From: Cyclobacteriaceae bacterium
Lineage (GTDB): Bacteria > Bacteroidota > Bacteroidia > Cytophagales > Cyclobacteriaceae
Assembly: GCA_028278225.1 (NCBI GenBank)
Contig: JANQEU010000030.1
Coordinates: 148,944 to 212,943, forward strand
DNA: 64,000 nt
Reading direction: 5' to 3'
Both the position numbers and the translations under genes were made by a program. Below are positions 59,394 to 64,000 of this stretch, in pieces. Every line of letters begins with the position of its first letter. Positions within the stretch are counted from its first letter, which is position 1. Below the pieces are notes generated by a model. It searched no databases and was not told the origin of the DNA. It saw only the letters and a program-made list of their open reading frames with translations.

Positions 59394-60782
59394 CTACAAT
59401 CCTAAATGATTGTAAACCAGCTGTTCTCTTGATTGAACATGCGACATTAACTCTTCAACAGCCCTGTCAAAATCACTATCACCGGAAAGAAAAGAATACC
59501 CTGATTCTTCAGCGTAAGCATAGTTTTTCAAAAGATTGTAATAACTTTCATACAATGGTACCATTTGATCGGATGGGAATACTGTAGTGACAAATGATTC
59601 CAGGTTTTTCTCATACTTTTGTTTGTACTCCGGCACATCCAGGAGGTATCTTATCAATGGCCAGTTTTGGTTTACCTCATTCAGGGACAAACTCAACGCT
59701 CCACCCATTTTTCCATCCTGGAGGCTTTCATTATTGTCCCATGGGATCCAGGTAAGCAGATTGTTTTCCGGATTATTATACAAATAATAATTGTGCGTCA
59801 TCAGGCCATAGGTATCCCAATTTTGCATCGCCGTATTTGCAGCTAACCATTTAAGGAAAACATCTACATCAAATATGCTTTCCAGCTGCTGACGCCATTG
59901 TTCCTCATCCGAATTTCGGATTGAGCTATTAATAACATCGTACAGCGCCTGCACATCCGAATAATCAGCCTCTTCCTCATTATTCTTCTTTTCCATTTCA
60001 CTTTCGTCAAAGGTGCCTCCGGCAAAGCTTGCTGCATCTCCATCAGGTTTGTACAGATTGCCGGAATCACTGCCCAACTGACTATCGAGTACCGTGTCAT
60101 CCACCTCTTCTACCAGGGTATATACTCCGAAATATTGAGACCCCTCACCGAAATCAACATATAGTTCACAAAATGACGCTTGTGAGGAAACCAGTCGGAA
60201 GCTTCTGAAAAGATCGGAGCCTACTTTTTCCCGCATCATGGAAGCATCCTCAAAATTATTTTTAAGGTTCAGTTGCTTAAATCCATAGAAACGTTGATTG
60301 TTTATGATGGGATACTCATCCTCAAACTGGTCAAAATCCAGTTTAAAAGACAACTTATATATACCGGAACGATAGGTGGAATGAAGGCTGGAATTACCCT
60401 TGAACCGAATACCCACTTTGTACCATTCCAGCCCTTCGAAAAATACTGAGGATGTCACCCAAACCGGATCGAAATCCGAAAAGCCTGCCGGCCCTCCTCC
60501 AGGCCCACCGTTCCCGGTGCTGCTCAAATTGGACTGCAGATCATCCAACATTGTCATCCAATTGTCCGGGTCGATCTTAATGTCAATCCTGAGTACTTCA
60601 TTCTGCCTAAAAACATTCGTGTAATTGGGGTCGACATCGTTACTATGAGTTGCCTGACTCCAATCCGGAATGTCTTCAAGTTCAAGCACTCCGGTTTGAT
60701 TTTCTGAATCCGGTCCCTCATCACGGCAAGAGATCAAAGCAATCAGAAAAATTGTGATTATGTAAAAAACTGTCCTGGTCAT
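59394..60782 (-). CDS. CotH kinase-family lipoprotein
   Basis: A 462-residue protein of the CotH (spore-coat kinase-like) family. It has a lipoprotein signal (ends ALISC), a central fold with KVGIRFKGNSS, YGFKQLNLKNNFEDASMMREKVG, ELYVDFGEGSQYFGVYTLVEEVDD, and a catalytic-loop-like IPWDNNESL near residue 355. CotH homologues phosphorylate secreted proteins, although activity of bacterial exported forms is seldom shown. The ATG at 60782 starts the signal peptide. It is between the jelly-roll and DUF1566 lipoprotein genes. Confidence 0.8.
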   Translation of the reverse strand: MTRTVFYIITIFLIALISCRDEGPDSENQTGVLELEDIPDWSQATHSNDVDPNYTNVFRQNEVLRIDIKIDPDNWMTMLDDLQSNLSSTGNGGPGGGPAGFSDFDPVWVTSSVFFEGLEWYKVGIRFKGNSSLHSTYRSGIYKLSFKLDFDQFEDEYPIINNQRFYGFKQLNLKNNFEDASMMREKVGSDLFRSFRLVSSQASFCELYVDFGEGSQYFGVYTLVEEVDDTVLDSQLGSDSGNLYKPDGDAASFAGGTFDESEMEKKNNEEEADYSDVQALYDVINSSIRNSDEEQWRQQLESIFDVDVFLKWLAANTAMQNWDTYGLMTHNYYLYNNPENNLLTWIPWDNNESLQDGKMGGALSLSLNEVNQNWPLIRYLLDVPEYKQKYEKNLESFVTTVFPSDQMVPLYESYYNLLKNYAYAEESGYSFLSGDSDFDRAVEELMSHVQSREQLVYNHLGL

Positions 60783-60830
60783 TGCAGCATCAATTAAAAG
60801 GTTATCGGACCCAATCAAAAACACCTGTAA

Positions 60831-62114
60831 TCAATCAGCATTCCGTACTAACCGTACATAATTATAGACTCTCCTGACATCCCCCTGAGGTCCAAAACCA
60901 TAGGTAGGCTCTCCTGCTTTTAGATCGGTTCTTTGTCCTCCGGCTCCATGTACATCGAGGAATTCGCCATTGAAGTAACCCAATGATCTTCCGAATTGGA
61001 AGATGATGGCATCCGTTCCCGGCTCAAAGGTTGTAGATGACCAGTAGAAGGGGTAATCGTTATTTCCGGCTTCATTAACGATCTCCGTAGCATTGAAAAC
61101 CGAATTAATAGCCGGTGAGCCGGTTACATCCGGCGCTCGTGTGTAATCCACAATGGAATGCAGTTCTTTGGCATTGGGCAGACGCCAGTCACCGTATCCG
61201 GCATATTCCAGATTCTCTGCAAATTGCAGGGCCTCCTCCCAGTTCATAGAACCATCATCATTTGAGTATTCGGATAAAGAGTTGGCAAACAGATCACTTC
61301 CGCTGTCATTCTGCATCCACATCAGGCCAGTGGCTCCGTCGGTGATTGTACCGTCCCCATTATCCAAAAAATCGTTTTGACCGTATACTGTATTCCCTCT
61401 GACCAATCTGAGATACCATCTTCCTTCATCCGTGGGAAAATCTCCACCATCCTGGGGATATCCCTTTATTCTTCCGTCAGCAAGGTTGACCCCAAAAAAT
61501 GCTTCTTCCCCGTTCATTACGGTTCCCACATATTCTGTTGAAGTTAAATACTGTGCATCGATATACCTTCCTACAGTCGGATACTCAAATTCGAAATAAT
61601 CAGTATCGATGAAAGGTGCGGCATCACCCGGAGGTGTCGTAGCTTCCGGGTTTCCGGATCCCTGATTTCCTGTGAAATCAATCAGCGAATACAGTTCTTT
61701 ATTCGTTGGCACACGCCAATCGGTATATCCTCCGGTGGTAGCAGCCATCGCGTACCCAGAAGCTTCATCAAAATCCGATCGTCTGAATCCGACCTCCCAC
61801 ATCAGGCCTGTAACATTATCAGTAATCGTCCTGTCCCCATTGTCCGTATAAGATGGCTGATTGCCACTGTATTGCGAGTCCTGCCCATAAAATTTTTCTC
61901 CCGGTCCGGGCTCCGGAATCACCTGCTCGTTATTGAAATAGCTGTCCTGATTGGTATCCACAATCGGATAGGTGAGTGTGAGTGTTCCGTCATTGCCTGT
62001 GTTCATAGATATGATATCGGAAGGGTCGTCTGAACATGAGATCCATAAGACCGCAAAAACAAGTGCAGATATGCTTTTGACGGTCCGGTTTATAAACTTG
62101 CAATGCGTATACAT
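60831..62114 (-). CDS. DUF1566 (Lcl C-terminal) lipoprotein with two repeats
   Basis: A 427-residue protein with a lipoprotein signal (ends LWISC). Two copies of the DUF1566 (PF07603) pattern are visible: NGDRTITDNVTGLMWEVG with DWRVPTNKELYSLIDF, and NGDGTITDGATGLMWMQN with DWRLPNAKELHSIVDY. The fold is C-type lectin-like and lies in many exported proteins of gliding bacteria. It is the first of three co-directional lipoprotein genes and is 48 bases from CotH. Confidence 0.85.
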   Translation of the reverse strand: MYTHCKFINRTVKSISALVFAVLWISCSDDPSDIISMNTGNDGTLTLTYPIVDTNQDSYFNNEQVIPEPGPGEKFYGQDSQYSGNQPSYTDNGDRTITDNVTGLMWEVGFRRSDFDEASGYAMAATTGGYTDWRVPTNKELYSLIDFTGNQGSGNPEATTPPGDAAPFIDTDYFEFEYPTVGRYIDAQYLTSTEYVGTVMNGEEAFFGVNLADGRIKGYPQDGGDFPTDEGRWYLRLVRGNTVYGQNDFLDNGDGTITDGATGLMWMQNDSGSDLFANSLSEYSNDDGSMNWEEALQFAENLEYAGYGDWRLPNAKELHSIVDYTRAPDVTGSPAINSVFNATEIVNEAGNNDYPFYWSSTTFEPGTDAIIFQFGRSLGYFNGEFLDVHGAGGQRTDLKAGEPTYGFGPQGDVRRVYNYVRLVRNAD

Positions 62115-62344
62115 GATTTTTTCCCTTGAATTTATTTTCCCGGTTTTATTTACTTAGACGGCAGGGAATGAAAAAACTTGTGGTGTGCATGCATTTTTTT
62201 TGAAAATTCCAATCCGGGATCCTGTAATGTTACCACCAAAGTGAATGACTATTGATCCGAAAAAGCCAATACTGACGGCTCTCGTCCTGCATGTAGCGGG
62301 AAAGCATGGAACGCACCAAAAAATACAAAAGGTCAGGGAGAACG

Positions 62345-62560
62345 TTAATTCAATTTCCTGTACAAATAGCCTGAAGTCTTGATCTTCGAATTGAAAAACC
62401 GGCCTTTGGATTCTGCATCCAGGAAAGCTTCAAACTGACTCCGGGGGAAATTAAAAAAGTGATAAATCCCGCCATTATTGAACTCTACTTCGAGAATTTT
62501 ACGGTTGTCATCATAACCTACGGACTTAATACTGGAGGATTCTACCGGAATTCTTTCCAT
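62345..62560 (-). CDS. KTSC-domain small protein
   Basis: A 71-residue protein of the KTSC family (PF13619), with MERIPVESSSIKSVGYDDNR at the start and VEFNNGGIYHFFNFP and SGYLYRKL at the end. The function is unknown; the domain often occurs with RNA-modifying or nuclease-linked proteins. The ATG at 62560 is preferred to a GTG at 62578. The 62115-62344 gap upstream of the CotH group holds no feature I can support. Confidence 0.8.
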   Translation of the reverse strand: MERIPVESSSIKSVGYDDNRKILEVEFNNGGIYHFFNFPRSQFEAFLDAESKGRFFNSKIKTSGYLYRKLN

Positions 62561-62691
62561 TTGATTCAGGGACTGCACAAAGATATAAGGATGAAATATT
62601 GTTTAAACCTGAACAATATTTAATATTAGGAACATTTCCAGCCTGTTCTTCAATTTTTTATTTTTATATCGGTTTGAAATTGCCTTAGCCC

Positions 62692-63621
62692 ATGAAATTT
62701 GGAAGTGTAGATAATCCCGCATTAGTCGACCTCACCTTGCCTCCGGATCATCCTGACACTGTTATCAGCCTCGCAAAGGGGAATGGATTGAAACAGGTTT
62801 TTGTTGGGTGCGCCAAGTGGAACCGACAGGATCTCAAAAATTTTTACCCAAGAGGTACAAAAGACGAGTTGACATATTATTCCACACAGTTTAATTCCAT
62901 CGAACTAAATGCAACCTTTTACAACAGCTACCCGCCGGAGCAGATTGTAAAGTGGAGGGACCGAACACCTGAAGATTTCAAGTTTTTCCCAAAGGTTCAT
63001 CGGTTTGTAAGTCATGTAAAACGGCTAAACAATGTGGAAATGGAAGTTGAAACATTCACAATTGCGGCGAGGGCATTTGAGAACAAATTGGGTATGGCAT
63101 TTTTGCAGCTTCACGATAATTTCAAGCCGACTAATATGAACCGGTTGGTAAAATTTGTAGAAAAGTGGCCTGTGGATATTCCACTTGGAATTGAACTCAG
63201 GAACACTGAGTGGTTCAATGAGAAAGCAGTGGCTGAGGAGGTGTACAAATTGTTTGAGGATTATGGCATCACCAACATCATTACAGATACAGCTGGAAGA
63301 AGGGATCTTCTGCACATGCGTCAGACTACACCAACTGCTTTTATTCGATATGTAGGTTCTAACCACGAAAGTGATTACGCGAGGCTGGACGATTGGCTGG
63401 GTCGACTCAAGGTCTGGATCAAATCCGGGCTTGAAAACCTCTATTTCTTTGTTCACCAGAATCTGGAAAAAGAGTCTCCTCACCTATCAAAGTATTTTAT
63501 AGAAAAGTTCAATAAACAATTCGGCATGGATGTAAGAGGCCCGGTAAATCTTGGGCCGGCCGAAATTTCCCTATTTGGAAAAGTGAGTGAGGATTATCGA
63601 AACAAAAAACTGTCAGGGTAA
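62692..63621 (+). CDS. DUF72 (YecE-like) protein
   Basis: A 309-residue DUF72 protein (PF01904), a TIM-barrel-like fold. The family pattern starts with VFVGCAKWNRQDLKNFYPRGTKDELTYYSTQFNSIELNATFY and continues with KFFPKVHRFVSHVK and IPLGIELRNTEWF. Its biochemical activity is not established. It is divergent from the KTSC gene and lies upstream of the tRNA-Gly copies. Confidence 0.82.
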   Translation: MKFGSVDNPALVDLTLPPDHPDTVISLAKGNGLKQVFVGCAKWNRQDLKNFYPRGTKDELTYYSTQFNSIELNATFYNSYPPEQIVKWRDRTPEDFKFFPKVHRFVSHVKRLNNVEMEVETFTIAARAFENKLGMAFLQLHDNFKPTNMNRLVKFVEKWPVDIPLGIELRNTEWFNEKAVAEEVYKLFEDYGITNIITDTAGRRDLLHMRQTTPTAFIRYVGSNHESDYARLDDWLGRLKVWIKSGLENLYFFVHQNLEKESPHLSKYFIEKFNKQFGMDVRGPVNLGPAEISLFGKVSEDYRNKKLSG

Positions 63622-63758
63622 GATAATGCTACAAGAGAGCTCCTGCTTACGTTCGATTTGAGTTCTGTTTTGATCCCTTTGGTATTTTGCAAGCAAATGC
63701 TATCCGGCAAACTTCTTTTATTTTCTAAAGTAGATGATTTAGTCTTGAATAGGGAAAA

Positions 63759-63846
63759 GCGGGTGTAGCTCAGTTGGTAGAGCGTTAGCTTCCCAAGCTA
63801 AAGGTCGCCGGCGGTTCGTCGTTACGATCGAGACCGGTTGCCCGCC
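63759..63846 (+). pseudogene. tRNA-Gly (CCC) copy with a broken T arm
   Basis: Begins GCGGGTGTAGCTCAG (acceptor and D arm). Anticodon stem TTAGC/GCTAA surrounds TTCCCAA (anticodon CCC). The T arm GCCGG...CCGGT contains an extra 15-16 bases around GGTTCGTCGTTACG. The acceptor TGCCCGC at 63839-63845 still pairs with GCGGGTG. Probably non-functional. Confidence 0.7.
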
Positions 63847-63977
63847 GCGTACCTAAAATCCAAAAGATTTCAGGATTATAAAGGCAGACAATACTGCGGT
63901 CTGGCACACTATCAAATATTTCTGCAATCCCTGTTAGATGCCAAATTAATTGCCTTCCAAAGTAGCCATTTTAGCAC

Positions 63978-63985
63978 TAAATTTG
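63978..63985 (+). promoter_or_regulatory. Candidate -7 box (TAAATTTG) for the second tRNA-Gly copy
   Basis: TAAATTTG matches TAnnTTTG and is 7 bases before GCGGGTGT at 63993. The first copy has only an imperfect box (TAGTCTTG, near 63740). Confidence 0.45.
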
Positions 63986-63992
63986 AGGAAAA

Positions 63993-64000
63993 GCGGGTGT
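63993..64000 (+). tRNA. Start of a second tRNA-Gly-like copy, cut by the window edge
   Basis: The last 8 bases, GCGGGTGT, repeat the acceptor start of the copy at 63759 and are preceded by the same AGGAAAA context. The rest lies outside the window. The gap 63622-63758 and 63847-63992 holds no other feature I can support. Confidence 0.55.

Overview
The window looks like chromosomal DNA of a gliding-type Bacteroidota, probably of the Cytophagales. The evidence is a gldA-gldF-gldG cluster, a PorG/DUF6089-like barrel, a type IX secretion C-terminal signal on a 3,760-residue surface protein, many lipoproteins with Bacteroidota-style signal peptides, an OMP_b-brl_3 outer-membrane receptor, and promoters of the TTTG-N19-TAnnTTTG kind. 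Base composition is moderate and genes are closely packed. No rRNA, CRISPR array, transposase or integrase was recognised.

Layout. 1-3.4 kb: a sulfur-redox operon with the end of a two-domain rhodanese, an octaheme cytochrome of the tetrathionate reductase family, a b-type cytochrome and a rhodanese lipoprotein, closed by a strong terminator. 3.5-12.9 kb: a DUF819 membrane protein, a CoA pyrophosphatase, a TPR lipoprotein, a DUF2807 protein, a thioredoxin-like protein, then a transporter/M20 hydrolase/alpha-beta hydrolase run. 12.9-17.9 kb: gliding genes gldA-gldF-gldG plus DUF4340, divergent from a tiny membrane ORF and a dCMP deaminase. 18-23 kb: a response regulator, sensor kinase and outer-membrane barrel in one orientation. 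23.3-28.4 kb: a two-gene 2-oxoacid:ferredoxin oxidoreductase with a fused beta-gamma subunit, murB and an amidohydrolase. 28.6-31.1 kb: rpsA with long charged tails. 31.2-35 kb: tRNA-Cys, degenerate tRNA-like copies, dispersed palindromes, a cupin protein, a lipoprotein and an AlkD-type protein. 35-39.4 kb: PorG-like barrel, sugar transferase and penicillin acylase homologue. 39.5-39.8 kb: a DnaA-box cluster that may be oriC. 39.8-44.1 kb: a small Gly-rich lipoprotein, a TPR membrane protein, an XRE regulator with two duplicated operator pairs, a quinone oxidoreductase, a CDGSH/4Fe-4S protein and a decayed acetyltransferase gene. 44.3-55.6 kb: the giant T9SS surface protein. 55.6-57.5 kb: tRNA-Pro preceded by tRNA fragments that carry inserted palindromes, then a 'mobile mystery' A/B (XRE + Fic) cassette bounded by 20-21-bp direct repeats. 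57.5-64 kb: outer-membrane and lipoprotein genes (jelly-roll-like, CotH, DUF1566), a KTSC protein, a DUF72 protein, and a tRNA-Gly copy with a broken T arm followed by the start of a second copy at the window edge.

The most unusual signals are in the spaces between genes. All three tRNA loci carry duplicated or interrupted tRNA pieces. Two separate XRE regulators each sit beside regularly spaced operator arrays (31-bp and 33-bp periods). One XRE locus may also make a short terminated RNA. The gene content is mostly ordinary Bacteroidota housekeeping and surface biology. All functional calls rest on reading the sequence and on motif recall; no database search was run.
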